NCBI GenBank assembly: GCA_017613995.1
Contig: JAGACT010000026.1
Coordinates: 1-31,620, forward strand
Length of the DNA: 31,620 nt
From: Eubacteriaceae bacterium
GTDB lineage: Bacteria; Bacillota; Clostridia; Eubacteriales; Anaerofustaceae
Reading direction: 5' to 3'
Shown in pieces: positions 6,297 through 14,635 of the stretch (the first letter of the stretch is position 1; each line of letters starts with the position of its first letter). Under the pieces are notes generated by a model. The model had not been told where the DNA came from. It saw nothing but the letters and a program-made list of their open reading frames with translations, and ran no database searches. A program made the translations under genes and the position numbers.

Positions 6297-7652
6297 ATGT
6301 CTCAGAAGGATTCAGGCAACAAGCTGGGCACCATGCCGGAGGGGAAGCTTCTCGCTTCCATGTCACTTCCGATGATGGCGTCCTTTTTTATTCAGGCATT
6401 ATACAACATAGTCGATTCCATGTTCGTGGCCAGGATCTCGGAGAACGCCCTGACGGCGGTATCCCTGGCCTTTCCCATGCAGCAGATCATGGGCTCCATC
6501 ACCGTGGGCGTGGGAGTGGGCATCAGCGCCCTGGTGCCCCGCTACAGGGGCATGGGGAAAGCCGACACGGCGGATAAGGTCATCCACACCGGCATGTTCA
6601 TAGGCGTGGTGCTCTGCTTGGTGTTCTTCCTTCTGGGCATCTTCGCGGTGGGACCCTTCTACCGCATGCAGACGGACGTGGAGGAGATCGTGACCGGGGG
6701 CATCACTTACCTTCGGATAGTGTGGATGATAGGATTCGGAAGCTTCTTCGGCCAGTACTTCGAGAGACTGCTGACCGCCAGCGGCCACGCGTCCCTGTCC
6801 ATGGCCTCCATGGCCGGCGGCGCCGTTTTCAACATGATCTTCGATCCCATCCTGATCTTCGGCCTGGGACCCTTCCCCCGCATGGGCATCGCAGGAGCGG
6901 CGGTGGCCACCGTATCGGGGCAGATACTTGCTGCGGTGATAGCCCTGGTACTGAACGTAAGAAAGAACGAGTGGGCGCGTCTTAGGGCAAAAAGCATCTT
7001 CGCCCCGTCATGGTCCCTGGGGACGGATATCGTGAAGATAGGCTTCCCCTCCATGGTGACCATGGGCCTTGCGTCTCTGAGTTCGTTTCTCATAAACCAG
7101 GTGCTGCTGGGATATTCCACCACGGCCACCGCGGTATACGGCATCTGGTCCAAGCTTCTCAACTTCTCCTGCATGCCGGCCTACGGCTTAAACAACGCCA
7201 TGGTGCCCATTTTGTCCTACAACTACGGGGCGGGCTCCCACGACAGAGTCAGAAAGATCCTGCGCTACGCCCTGGGATTCATCGTGGTTTACATGGCTAT
7301 GCTCACCGCCGTCTTCGAAGCGGTGCCCGGTGAGGTCCTCAGGCTCTTCTCCGCATCGGATCACATGCTCTCCATCGGTGTCAGGGCCCTGAGGATAACG
7401 GTGAGCTCCCTCGTGTTCTCCGGCCTCAACGTGGTGCTGGGCAGCGCCATGCAGGCCCTGAACCATTCCAGGGACGCCCTCATCCTGAACATCCTCAAGA
7501 GCTTCATGCTCCTGGCGGGCAGCTTCTGGGTGCTGAGCATGGTCTTCGGCGAGCTGGACATGCTGTGGTTCGCCCTGCCCCTGGCGGAGGGACTCTCCCT
7601 GCTGGTGGCCCTGTTCTTCTACCGCAGGATGGTGGCGGGACTGTATATCTGA
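6297..7652 (+). CDS. MATE family efflux transporter
   Basis: A polytopic membrane antiporter of 451 residues, full length for the family with about 12 predicted helices. Family landmarks are LLASMSLPMMASFFIQALYNIVDSMFVARI at the N-terminus, the GVGVGISALVPRYRGMG loop, and NNAMVPILSYNYGAGSHDRVRK in the second half. It starts after CGCAGGAGG. It is followed after 69 bases by another MATE gene and then by an M20 peptidase with no terminator visible between them, so the three probably share a transcript. No clear promoter is seen between the tRNA-Leu gene and this gene, so transcription may come from the strong tRNA promoter. Substrate unknown. Confidence 0.93.
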   Translation: MSQKDSGNKLGTMPEGKLLASMSLPMMASFFIQALYNIVDSMFVARISENALTAVSLAFPMQQIMGSITVGVGVGISALVPRYRGMGKADTADKVIHTGMFIGVVLCLVFFLLGIFAVGPFYRMQTDVEEIVTGGITYLRIVWMIGFGSFFGQYFERLLTASGHASLSMASMAGGAVFNMIFDPILIFGLGPFPRMGIAGAAVATVSGQILAAVIALVLNVRKNEWARLRAKSIFAPSWSLGTDIVKIGFPSMVTMGLASLSSFLINQVLLGYSTTATAVYGIWSKLLNFSCMPAYGLNNAMVPILSYNYGAGSHDRVRKILRYALGFIVVYMAMLTAVFEAVPGEVLRLFSASDHMLSIGVRALRITVSSLVFSGLNVVLGSAMQALNHSRDALILNILKSFMLLAGSFWVLSMVFGELDMLWFALPLAEGLSLLVALFFYRRMVAGLYI

Positions 7653-7721
7653 GATGTATTCGGGGCTGTGGCGGTCTGCCGCGGCCCCTTGTGTGATATA
7701 ATTAACAAAAGGAATAAGGAT

Positions 7722-9080
7722 ATGAACAGAAAACTCGACATGACCACCGGCACCGGCTGGAAGAAGGTCATAGTATTCGCCATACCGCTGATGATAGGAA
7801 ATATCCTTCAGCAGCTCTACAACACCGTGGACGGCATAGTGGTGGGCCGCTTCGTGTCCGAGACCGCCCTGGCGGCGGTGGGCAACTGCGGCACCCTGAC
7901 GTTCCTTTTCGTGGGCATCGCCTCCGGGCTCTCCAACGGCTGCGGCATAGTGGTCGCCCAGTTCTTCGGGGCAGGGGGCCGGGATGATATAAGAAAAGCG
8001 GCCTCCACTTCCTTCGCCCTGGCGGCGGCGGGAGGTCTCATCATGAGCCTGGTGGGCACTCTGGGGGCCGGGGCCCTTCTCGGGGGACTGATGAACATCA
8101 GAGAAGCCGACATACTGGAGGCTGCGGTCCTCTACATAAGGATCTACTCCCTGGGAGTGCTGTTCCAGTTCATCTACAACTGCACCGCGGCCATGATGCG
8201 GGCGGTGGGGGACAGCCGCGCCAGCCTGTACTTCCTGGCGGTATCCACCATGACGAACCTGATGCTGGACCTGCTCTTCGTTTTGAAGTTCGGCCTGGGG
8301 GTCATGGGAGTCGCGGTGGCCACGGTCATCGCCCAGTTCATCAGCATAATCTTTTCCCTGAGCTACATGAGAAAAAAGTACGATATCTTCGCCTTCTCCC
8401 TTTCGGAGATCCGCTTCGATCCCGAGATGAGCCGAAAGTGCCTGAAGATGGGCATACCCACGATCCTTCAGTCCAGCGTCATCGGTCTCGGAGGCGTCCT
8501 GATGCAGAGGATCGTCAACCATTTCGGACGCACCCTGATGGCGGCCTTCACCGTGGGCAACCGCATGGAGAACTACATCTTCATCCCGATCCAGGGCCTG
8601 GCGGTGGGCATGTCCACCTTCACGGGACAGAACGTGGGGGCGGGAAAACCCCAGCGGGTAAAGGAATGCTGGAAGAGGATAGAGCTTACGAGCTTCGTCT
8701 TCTCCTCCGTCATAGCCCTTTTGGTCTACGTCTTCTCGGAGGAGATCGCCCTGCTGTTCGGCCTTTCGGGTGAAAGCTTCGATCTGGCTGTCAGAATGAT
8801 CCACTTCCTGTGCATGTTCTGCTTCCTGTTCGCCCTGTATCTTCCCACCGTCAACGTGCTTTCCGGTTCGGGGGACGCCTACTTCGCGATGCTGTGCTCC
8901 TTCTCGACGCTGTCCATAAGGATAATAGCCGCGGCCATCATGGTATACATCTTCGGGGTGGGACCCCACGCTGTATGGGTATCGGTGCCCATAGGATGGA
9001 TATGCTGCCTGAGCCTTGCCGTGGGCCGCTACATGAGCGGAAGATGGCAGGAAAAGGCCCTGGTTGGAAGGAAAAACTGA
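7722..9080 (+). CDS. MATE family efflux transporter
   Basis: A 452-residue polytopic membrane antiporter. Landmarks are VIVFAIPLMIGNILQQLYNTVDGIVVGRF, the GCGIVVAQFFGAGGRDDIRKA loop, and GLAVGMSTFTGQNVGAGKPQRVKE in the second half. It is a different MATE subtype from the gene just upstream: the sequences align only at family motifs, so this is not a recent tandem duplication. The ATG at 7722 is preferred because of AAAAGGAATAAGGA upstream and because the protein then starts directly before the first helix; a frame opening at 7668 adds a run of residues with no ribosome binding site. Two MATE proteins encoded together could act separately or pair; the sequence does not decide. Confidence 0.92.
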   Translation: MNRKLDMTTGTGWKKVIVFAIPLMIGNILQQLYNTVDGIVVGRFVSETALAAVGNCGTLTFLFVGIASGLSNGCGIVVAQFFGAGGRDDIRKAASTSFALAAAGGLIMSLVGTLGAGALLGGLMNIREADILEAAVLYIRIYSLGVLFQFIYNCTAAMMRAVGDSRASLYFLAVSTMTNLMLDLLFVLKFGLGVMGVAVATVIAQFISIIFSLSYMRKKYDIFAFSLSEIRFDPEMSRKCLKMGIPTILQSSVIGLGGVLMQRIVNHFGRTLMAAFTVGNRMENYIFIPIQGLAVGMSTFTGQNVGAGKPQRVKECWKRIELTSFVFSSVIALLVYVFSEEIALLFGLSGESFDLAVRMIHFLCMFCFLFALYLPTVNVLSGSGDAYFAMLCSFSTLSIRIIAAAIMVYIFGVGPHAVWVSVPIGWICCLSLAVGRYMSGRWQEKALVGRKN

Positions 9081-9117
9081 AAAACATCAAATTTAAAATA
9101 GACAAGGAGAAAAAAAC

Positions 9118-10551
9118 ATGGCTGGTATCATCATTCTCGTACTTATAGCCGTCCTGCTGGCGGTGGTGCTGGCGCGCACCGCGGCCTTCAGGCCCCACGG
9201 AGAGGAAAAGAAGGAATACGCCCCTCTGGAATTCGACCGGGAGCGGGCGGTGGAGAACCTGAGGGAACTGGTAAGGTGCAAAACGGTCTCCTACTACGAT
9301 CACTCCCTGGAGGACGACGCCGAATTCGATAAGCTCATCGGCCTGTTTGAGAAACTGTATCCGAACGTCTGGAAGAACTGCGAGCTCACGCACTTCGACG
9401 GCAGGGGACTGCTGTTTCGCTGGAAGGGGAGCTCCTCCGGGGGTGAATGTCCCGTGTTCATGGCCCACTACGACGTGGTGCCGGTGGAGGAGCAGTTCTG
9501 GGACGAGGATCCCTTCGGCGCTGTAATAAAGGACGGCAGGATCTGGGGCAGGGGCACCGTGGATACGAAAAATTCCCTCAACGGAATCCTTACCGCCGCG
9601 GAAAACCTCATGGCCTCGGGCTTCACCCCGAAAAACGACATTTATTTCGCCTTCTCCGGCGGGGAAGAGGTGGAAGGCCTCGGAGCCAGGAACATCGCCC
9701 TGTGGTTCAAGGAGAACGGCATCGTGCCCTCCTTCGTGCTGGACGAGGGAGGAGCCGTGGTGGAGAACGTGTTCCCCGGAGTCAAGGGTCCCTGCGGCCT
9801 TATCGGCATAGCGGAAAAGGGCATGTGCAACATGACCTTCACCGCCAACTCCGACGGCGGGCATGCTTCCGCACCCGGGCCCCATACGCCCCTGGGCATA
9901 CTTTCCCTGGCATGCGCCAGGATGGAGGCCCATCCCTTCAGGAGACGCTTCACCGTTCCGGTGCTGGCCATGTTCGATACCCTGGGAAGGCATTCGGGCT
10001 TCGTGTACAGGATGATCTTTTCCAACCTCTGGCTCTTCGGGGGAGTGCTGGATCGGATCTGCAAAAAGAGCGGCGGAGAACTCAACGCCCTGGTGCGCAC
10101 CACCGTGGCCTTCACCCAGATGCAGGGAAGCCAGGCGGTGAACGTGATACCGCCCACAGCCTCCATGACCGCCAACCTCAGGCTGAATCCCGGGGATACG
10201 GTGGAATCCGCCCTGGCCTACGCCAGGCAGACCGTAAAGGACGGCTCCGTGATTATCACCGCGGAGGGAAGGGATCCGTCCCCGATCTCCCGCACCGACT
10301 GCTTCGGCTGGGAAGTGGTCTCCGACGCCGTCAGGGCAGCCTGGCCCGGCAGCATCGTGGCGCCCTACCTGATGGTGCAGTGCTTCGACTCCCGCCACTA
10401 TTCTGACGTGTCCGATCGGGTATACAAGTTCTCGGCGGCGGACCTTACCGCGGAAGAGAGGCACGCCCTCCACGGCAACAACGAGCACATCAGGCTCGAG
10501 ACCGTGGGAAGAGCGGTGGAATTCTTCATGAGGATCATGAAGGAGTGCTAG
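9118..10551 (+). CDS. M20 family metallopeptidase with an N-terminal membrane anchor
   Basis: A 477-residue dizinc peptidase of the M20 (carboxypeptidase/dipeptidase) type. Residues about 3-19 form one hydrophobic helix, so the enzyme is probably membrane-anchored. Metal and catalytic residues are visible: H117 and D119 in MAHYDVVP, bridging D149 in GTVDTKN, catalytic E183 followed by E184 in SGGEEVEG, D209 in LDEGG, and H427 in SRHYSDVSD. The insertion between about residues 235 and 360 fits the dimerisation domain. Length and motif order match the larger M20 enzymes related to yeast carboxypeptidase S. It starts after ACAAGGAG, 37 bases downstream of a MATE gene, so it probably closes that operon. 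It would cleave N-acyl or small peptide substrates; a link to the exporters is only inferred from position. Confidence 0.88.
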   Translation: MAGIIILVLIAVLLAVVLARTAAFRPHGEEKKEYAPLEFDRERAVENLRELVRCKTVSYYDHSLEDDAEFDKLIGLFEKLYPNVWKNCELTHFDGRGLLFRWKGSSSGGECPVFMAHYDVVPVEEQFWDEDPFGAVIKDGRIWGRGTVDTKNSLNGILTAAENLMASGFTPKNDIYFAFSGGEEVEGLGARNIALWFKENGIVPSFVLDEGGAVVENVFPGVKGPCGLIGIAEKGMCNMTFTANSDGGHASAPGPHTPLGILSLACARMEAHPFRRRFTVPVLAMFDTLGRHSGFVYRMIFSNLWLFGGVLDRICKKSGGELNALVRTTVAFTQMQGSQAVNVIPPTASMTANLRLNPGDTVESALAYARQTVKDGSVIITAEGRDPSPISRTDCFGWEVVSDAVRAAWPGSIVAPYLMVQCFDSRHYSDVSDRVYKFSAADLTAEERHALHGNNEHIRLETVGRAVEFFMRIMKEC

Positions 10552-10572
10552 AAAACGAAACTCAAAAGAAAG

Positions 10573-10606
10573 ACAGGGGCTTTCCCGATACCGGGAAAAC
10601 CCCTGT
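10573..10606. terminator. Bidirectional terminator between convergent genes
   Basis: ACAGGGG/CCCCTGT (outer) and TTTCCCG/CGGGAAA (inner) make a 14-pair stem with one C-A mismatch. T-rich tails follow on the plus strand (TGTGTTCTT) and on the minus strand (TCTTTCTTTT). It serves the M20 peptidase and the FAD oxidoreductase genes. Confidence 0.85.
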
Positions 10607-10613
10607 TGTGTTC

Positions 10614-12185
10614 TTATATGTACTTTTGTATCAGAGCTTCCGCGCAGCTGATGCCGTCGCAGGCGCTGGACACTATGCCTCCGGCGTAGCCCGCTCCTTC
10701 CCCCGCGGGATAGAGCCCCTCCACGGAGATGCTCTGCATGTCCTTTCCCCTCAGGATCCTTACCGGGCAGGAGGTGCGGGTCTCCGGTGCCAGTATCAGG
10801 CCGCCGCCGAATCCCCTGATCTTCTTCGAATACTCCGTCAGTGCGTTCTTCAGGGGCCCCGATATCTCCTCCGGCAAAACTTCGTTCAGATCCGTTCTGA
10901 CCCAGGAAGGCTTCATGGTGGAAGCGGTCACACACCCCTCGCCGGTCCCGGTGAATTCACCGATCTCCATTCCGGGCACGGCGTAGGTTCCCCCAGCGGC
11001 TTCGAAGCATTTTCTTTCTATGGCTTTCTGATACTCGATCCCCGAAAGGGGGTGGTCCCCCGGATAGTCCTCGGGCCTGACCGTGACCACCAGGGCGGAA
11101 TTGGAGTTCTCCCCGCTTCTGGCAGAAAGGCTCATGCCGTTGATGCACACAAGCCCCCGGCTGCTGGAGGCGTTGATGACCTCTCCTCCAGGGCAGTTGC
11201 AGAAGGTATAGACCCCTCTTCCGGAGGGATCCCTGTAGGTCACGGAGAATTCCGCCGCGGGCAGGGGCTCCTTCGCGTACCTGCCGTAGACGTATTCGTT
11301 CATGACGCTCTGGGGATGCTCTATCCTGACGCCCACCGCGATGGCCTTGGGCTCCAGGGCGACTGAGGAGGAATAAAGCATCGAAAAGGTGTCCCGGGCG
11401 GCGTTTCCCACCGCCAGCACCAGTTCGTCGCATTCGAGCCTTTCAGTGCCGTTCACCGTGACGGAGCGTACATGTCCTCCGGCGGTCTCAAACCCCGTGA
11501 GGGTCGATTCGAAGCGGAAGGAGGCTCCCTGGGCCTCGAGATACATCTTGATGCCGGTGACGATGCCCCGCAGCATGTCGGTGCCCACGTGGGGCCGGGC
11601 GTTGTACATTATGGACTCATCGGCGCCGAAGGTAACGAAGCTCTCCAGTACCTTTCTGATGTGAGGGCTCTTTATCCTGGTGTTCAGCTTCCCGTCGGAA
11701 AAGGTGCCCGCTCCTCCGAGGCCGAACTGCACGTTGGATATCTCCGAGAGGGTCCCGGTCCCTGCGAACTCCTCCACGTCCCTCTGTCTTTCGGGTATGT
11801 CCCGCCCCCGCTCCAGGATCACCGGGCGGATGCCCGCCTCGCACAGCTGAAGGGCGCAGAACAGCCCCGCGGGACCGCTTCCCGCGATGACCACCCTGGG
11901 GGAGGATCCCGCTGAGGGCGTGGGGGGCAGCGCCTTCGGGGGCTCCGAGGGCTTAAGAAGTTTGTTCTTTATCGGGACAGGGGAGGTTATCAGTACGCTG
12001 TAGACATAAAAGATGCCCCTGGATTCATGAAAGCGTGAGTCCAGGGATCTTCTGGTGATCTCGACAGTCGAGCTCTCCTTAAGATGAAGCCTGCGCCTCA
12101 GGAGAGCCTTCTCGTCGCATCCTTTTATTACTTCCAGCGCGTCGAGTCTGATCTCGGACGCGGTATAGCAGTACTTTTTACTCAT
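10614..12185 (-). CDS. NAD(P)/FAD-dependent oxidoreductase (COG2509-like)
   Basis: A 523-residue cytosolic flavoprotein. After about 90 residues of N-terminal domain with basic LRRRLHLKESS, the FAD-binding Rossmann motif appears as VVIAGSGPAGLFCALQL (glycines near 102-107), followed by the acidic ERGRDI at the end of strand two. A second conserved patch, AGEGAGYAGGIVSSACDGI, lies near the C-terminus, as in FAD-binding proteins of this family. The reaction is not established. It overlaps the end of cdaR by eight bases, so it is translated with the c-di-AMP genes. This order (cdaA, cdaR, FAD oxidoreductase) is one I recall in other Clostridia, where glmM often follows; here the transcript ends at a terminator instead. 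Confidence 0.85.
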   Translation of the reverse strand: MSKKYCYTASEIRLDALEVIKGCDEKALLRRRLHLKESSTVEITRRSLDSRFHESRGIFYVYSVLITSPVPIKNKLLKPSEPPKALPPTPSAGSSPRVVIAGSGPAGLFCALQLCEAGIRPVILERGRDIPERQRDVEEFAGTGTLSEISNVQFGLGGAGTFSDGKLNTRIKSPHIRKVLESFVTFGADESIMYNARPHVGTDMLRGIVTGIKMYLEAQGASFRFESTLTGFETAGGHVRSVTVNGTERLECDELVLAVGNAARDTFSMLYSSSVALEPKAIAVGVRIEHPQSVMNEYVYGRYAKEPLPAAEFSVTYRDPSGRGVYTFCNCPGGEVINASSSRGLVCINGMSLSARSGENSNSALVVTVRPEDYPGDHPLSGIEYQKAIERKCFEAAGGTYAVPGMEIGEFTGTGEGCVTASTMKPSWVRTDLNEVLPEEISGPLKNALTEYSKKIRGFGGGLILAPETRTSCPVRILRGKDMQSISVEGLYPAGEGAGYAGGIVSSACDGISCAEALIQKYI

Positions 12186-13374
12186 TTCTGACCGTTACGA
12201 TGACAGTTTTCTGGGTGGTATCGATTATGGTGACTCCGTCCGGTATGTCGTACTGGATCGTCAGTTCGTGCTCTCCCTCCTCCAGGCCGGAAAGGTCTAT
12301 GAAAGCGGGGATGGTATCCTCGTTGAGACCGTCCAGCATCTCCGCGTTTGCCATCACCGTGATGGCCACGTCCAGTTCGTCGGTGATGATCCCTGTGGTC
12401 CCTCCCGAGGAGTTTCTGAACTGCACGGAGTTGTACACGATGGTCTTGGTGGATACCCTATCGATGGTTATGTGGGCCACGACATCGTCCTGGGAATACA
12501 CGCTGACGCCCTCGGGCAGGTCGAATCCCAGCACCGCGTCGAAGGACTGGGACGCTCCGGCAAGGGACACCGGCACCGTGTCTGCCTTGGATATCTCATC
12601 CAGAAGATAGCTCTCGCCGGCGATGAGGATGTCCGGGGAGGAAAGGGTTATGCCGTTGACGGTGAAGCCCTCCGCGGGCTCGTCCTCCAGCACCACGTTT
12701 ATGGGCACCATCCTGGTCTGTCCCACAGTCACGTACACTTCCACCGAGGAGGGTGAGATGGTGACGTTGTCGATCTTCTTTCCGTTGCCGTCGTAGGCGG
12801 CCAGCACGGCTTCCTCGCTGAAGCTGGTGTTCTGTCCGGACAGGCCGTAGTATCCCTTTATCACGGCTATGGTCTCTGTGACGTTGTCGCTTCCTATGAC
12901 GGACACCTGCACGTCGTCATAGTACGTGTCCAGCAGGATGCATCCCGGGGCCAGGCTGCCTGTGGATTCCAGTTCGAAATCCGTGGCGGTGTTTATCACG
13001 TTGCCCACCCGGACCAGCACGTACTTGTCGCTGATCTCGCTGATGCTCACGTATTCGGGCAGGCCCTCTATCACTACTTCAAGGGTATACTCTCCCGAAC
13101 GGGTAATGGAGCCCAGGTCCACCACGGCCCTGATGTCGGCCCGGTTTATCTTGGATATCTTGGTGGCCGTGCCGGAGAAGCGGACGGTTATGCCTTCCAG
13201 GGGATTGTCCACCACCAGGCCCTCGGACACGTTTATGTATTCCACCGGCAGGTTGGTGAACCTTACCGTCTTCACCGGGTCGGTGTTCGCCGTGGCGCTC
13301 ACCCACAGGAAGAACGCCAGGAAGAGGGACAGCAGGGCTCTGAGGATCTGTTCTCTGCCTATCTTGGTCTTCAT
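12178..13374 (-). CDS. cdaR: CdaR, YbbR-domain regulator of the diadenylate cyclase
   Basis: A 398-residue extracytoplasmic protein with one N-terminal membrane segment (about residues 11-29, ILRALLSLFLAFFLWVSA) and a long beta-rich remainder made of YbbR-type repeats. Repeat landmarks are VRFTNLPVEYINVSEGL, TISPSSVEVYVTVGQT and VNVVLEDEPAEGF-like strands; the C-terminus has a recurring GEHELTIQYDIPDGV pattern. In Bacillus CdaR binds CdaA at the membrane and changes its activity. The start at 13374 overlaps the cdaA stop codon (ATGA), confirming the operon; the longer open frame to 13620 runs inside cdaA and is rejected. The stop codon overlaps the following FAD oxidoreductase gene. Confidence 0.92.
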   Translation of the reverse strand: MKTKIGREQILRALLSLFLAFFLWVSATANTDPVKTVRFTNLPVEYINVSEGLVVDNPLEGITVRFSGTATKISKINRADIRAVVDLGSITRSGEYTLEVVIEGLPEYVSISEISDKYVLVRVGNVINTATDFELESTGSLAPGCILLDTYYDDVQVSVIGSDNVTETIAVIKGYYGLSGQNTSFSEEAVLAAYDGNGKKIDNVTISPSSVEVYVTVGQTRMVPINVVLEDEPAEGFTVNGITLSSPDILIAGESYLLDEISKADTVPVSLAGASQSFDAVLGFDLPEGVSVYSQDDVVAHITIDRVSTKTIVYNSVQFRNSSGGTTGIITDELDVAITVMANAEMLDGLNEDTIPAFIDLSGLEEGEHELTIQYDIPDGVTIIDTTQKTVIVTVRNE

Positions 13375-14210
13375 CAGTTCTCCTCCTTCTCGGGCCTGCT
13401 GCCCGGGGAATTGACCAGCGCGTCCGTAAGGACTTTGGTGAGGGCCTTCGCGTCCAGGAAACGGGAGAGCTTTCCGTTGAGGGCGTAGCTTATGACTCCG
13501 GTCTCCTCGCTGACGATCACCACTATGGCGTCCGATATCTCGCTCATGCCTATGGCGGAGCGGTGACGGGTGCCTATCTCCTGGGAGAGGCTGCGGTTCT
13601 GGGTCAGGGGCAGGAGGCATCCCGCCGCCTTGATGCGGTGGTCCTCATTGCCTATGACCACGGCTCCGTCATGAAGCGGCGTGTTGGGGGTGAAGATGTT
13701 TATAAGGAGCTGCCTGGTGGGCACCGAATCCAGCAGGGTGCCGGTATCGATGATGTCCTTCAGGGAGGTGTCGCGTTCGAACACGATAAGGGCTCCCGTT
13801 TTGGTCTTCGACATCTCGCTGGCGGCGGACACCACCTGGTCGATGGTCTTTGTGATGCTCTCGGTCTCGTCCTTTCCGGAGAAGGACGAGATGAAGTCCC
13901 TGAGCCTGGTGGATCCTATCTTTTCCAGCGTCCTTCTCAGTTCCGGCTGGAACATGATGATGATGGCGATCAGTCCCACTGTCAGCAGGTTCCTGAGTAT
14001 ATAGTTGATCGTGACCAGCCCTATCCATCCGCTTATCTGGGTAAGGGCCACGATGATCAGTACGCCCTTAAGCACCTGTATGGCCTGGGAATCCTTGAGC
14101 CATTCCAGGAGGATGTAGATCACTGTGGCGGTGATGAGAATGTCGATCACCGACATGAAGTTCATGGCCGACATACCGGTGGATATGACGGATCTGAGCG
14201 TTTCCCACAT
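13374..14210 (-). CDS. cdaA: Membrane diadenylate cyclase CdaA
   Basis: A 278-residue membrane enzyme that makes cyclic di-AMP from two ATP. Three hydrophobic helices occupy roughly residues 20-36, 46-62 and 75-88. The cytosolic DAC domain follows, with the two signature motifs intact: DGA at 181-183 in PLHDGAVVIGN, and RHR at 215-217 in GTRHRSAIG. Length is normal for CdaA (about 270-280). The start follows a GAGGAG ribosome binding site. It is the first gene of a three-gene overlapping operon with cdaR and an FAD oxidoreductase. In many Firmicutes glmM closes this operon, linking c-di-AMP to cell wall precursor synthesis; glmM is not next to it here. Confidence 0.96.
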   Translation of the reverse strand: MWETLRSVISTGMSAMNFMSVIDILITATVIYILLEWLKDSQAIQVLKGVLIIVALTQISGWIGLVTINYILRNLLTVGLIAIIIMFQPELRRTLEKIGSTRLRDFISSFSGKDETESITKTIDQVVSAASEMSKTKTGALIVFERDTSLKDIIDTGTLLDSVPTRQLLINIFTPNTPLHDGAVVIGNEDHRIKAAGCLLPLTQNRSLSQEIGTRHRSAIGMSEISDAIVVIVSEETGVISYALNGKLSRFLDAKALTKVLTDALVNSPGSRPEKEEN

Positions 14211-14245
14211 GGTGTTTCTCCTCGAAAAGTATCTCTTATCCTAAT

Positions 14246-14254
14246 ATTTTACCA
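14246..14254 (-). promoter_or_regulatory. Extended -10 promoter element of cdaA
   Basis: On the minus strand TGG directly precedes TAAAAT, an extended -10 arrangement; a poor TAGATA could serve as -35 at 14269-14274. It lies about 36 bases before the cdaA start codon. Confidence 0.5.
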
Positions 14255-14325
14255 CAGCGGGGAGCTCTTATCTACCGGCATGCAGATTAAAATACCGTGA
14301 GGAACGCCGGAGGCTGGGCAGCGGT

Positions 14326-14364
14326 AAAAAAAAAGGACGGACAAGCCATGGGAGCTTTCCGTCA
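14326..14364 (-). terminator. Rho-independent terminator of the small lipoprotein unit
   Basis: On the minus strand GACGGAAAGC pairs with GCTTGTCCGTC (one bulged G), followed by C and nine T. It begins at the stop codon of the small lipoprotein frame. Confidence 0.85.
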
Positions 14365-14502
14365 AACGAATTCCCCGTCCCCCAGCTCCGCGGTGAAGGA
14401 TATCTTCGGTTCGGGCCCGTTTGTTTCTTTGCACTGGCCCTGCTCTGCGGAGCAGCCTCAGATAAACATAAGTGCAGTAAGTAAGATCAGTTTTCTTTTC
14501 AT
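14362..14502 (-). pseudogene. Small lipoprotein gene interrupted by an in-frame TGA
   Basis: Starting at ATG 14502, after AAAGGA at good spacing, the frame reads MKRKLILLTALMFI, then TGA, then GCSAEQGQCKETNG and on to a second TGA after 46 codons in all. The first part is a classic lipoprotein signal peptide: basic start, hydrophobic core, and a lipobox where the stop codon takes the -2 position (I-stop-G-C). A single change of TCA (Ser) to TGA would create it from a perfect ISGC lipobox. The mature part would be only about 30 residues, ending KISFTAELGDGEFV. The gene has its own extended -10 promoter and terminator. I read it as a recently broken or read-through small lipoprotein; I do not recognise a family. 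Confidence 0.6.
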
Positions 14503-14539
14503 AATAATGATCCTTTCGCTTGAACATGCTGTCCGCCAT

Positions 14540-14548
14540 ATTATAGCA
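14540..14548 (-). promoter_or_regulatory. Extended -10 promoter element of the small lipoprotein unit
   Basis: TGC followed by TATAAT on the minus strand, 37 bases before the start codon at 14502. No convincing -35 hexamer, as expected for an extended -10 promoter. Confidence 0.6.
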
Positions 14549-14591
14549 GATACGGGGATGCGGTGCGGCTGAAAACCGCCAGGGAAACACT

Positions 14592-14618
14592 AAAAAAAGC
14601 GGGCGAAACGCCCGCTTT
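14592..14618 (-). terminator. Rho-independent terminator of the aldehyde dehydrogenase gene
   Basis: AAAGCGGGCG and CGCCCGCTTT form a ten-base stem around an AAA loop (plus-strand reading). On the minus strand it runs into seven T. Confidence 0.93.
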
Positions 14619-14635
14619 GAAGCAGCCTGAGATTA

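Noticed and set aside
7188..8969. Long minus-strand open frame of 593 codons
   Set aside because: It lies antisense to two clear MATE genes, is rich in His, Gly and Glu as expected of a shadow frame in GC-rich DNA, and shows no recognisable domain.
8938..10935. Minus-strand open frame of 665 codons
   Set aside because: It is antisense to the M20 peptidase gene and runs through the terminator at 10573-10606; the composition is that of a shadow frame.
14458..14460. TGA as a recoded sense codon (selenocysteine or genetic-code change)
   Set aside because: Many genes in the window end in TGA, so the code is standard; a selenocysteine at the lipobox -2 position makes no sense and no clear SECIS hairpin was seen.
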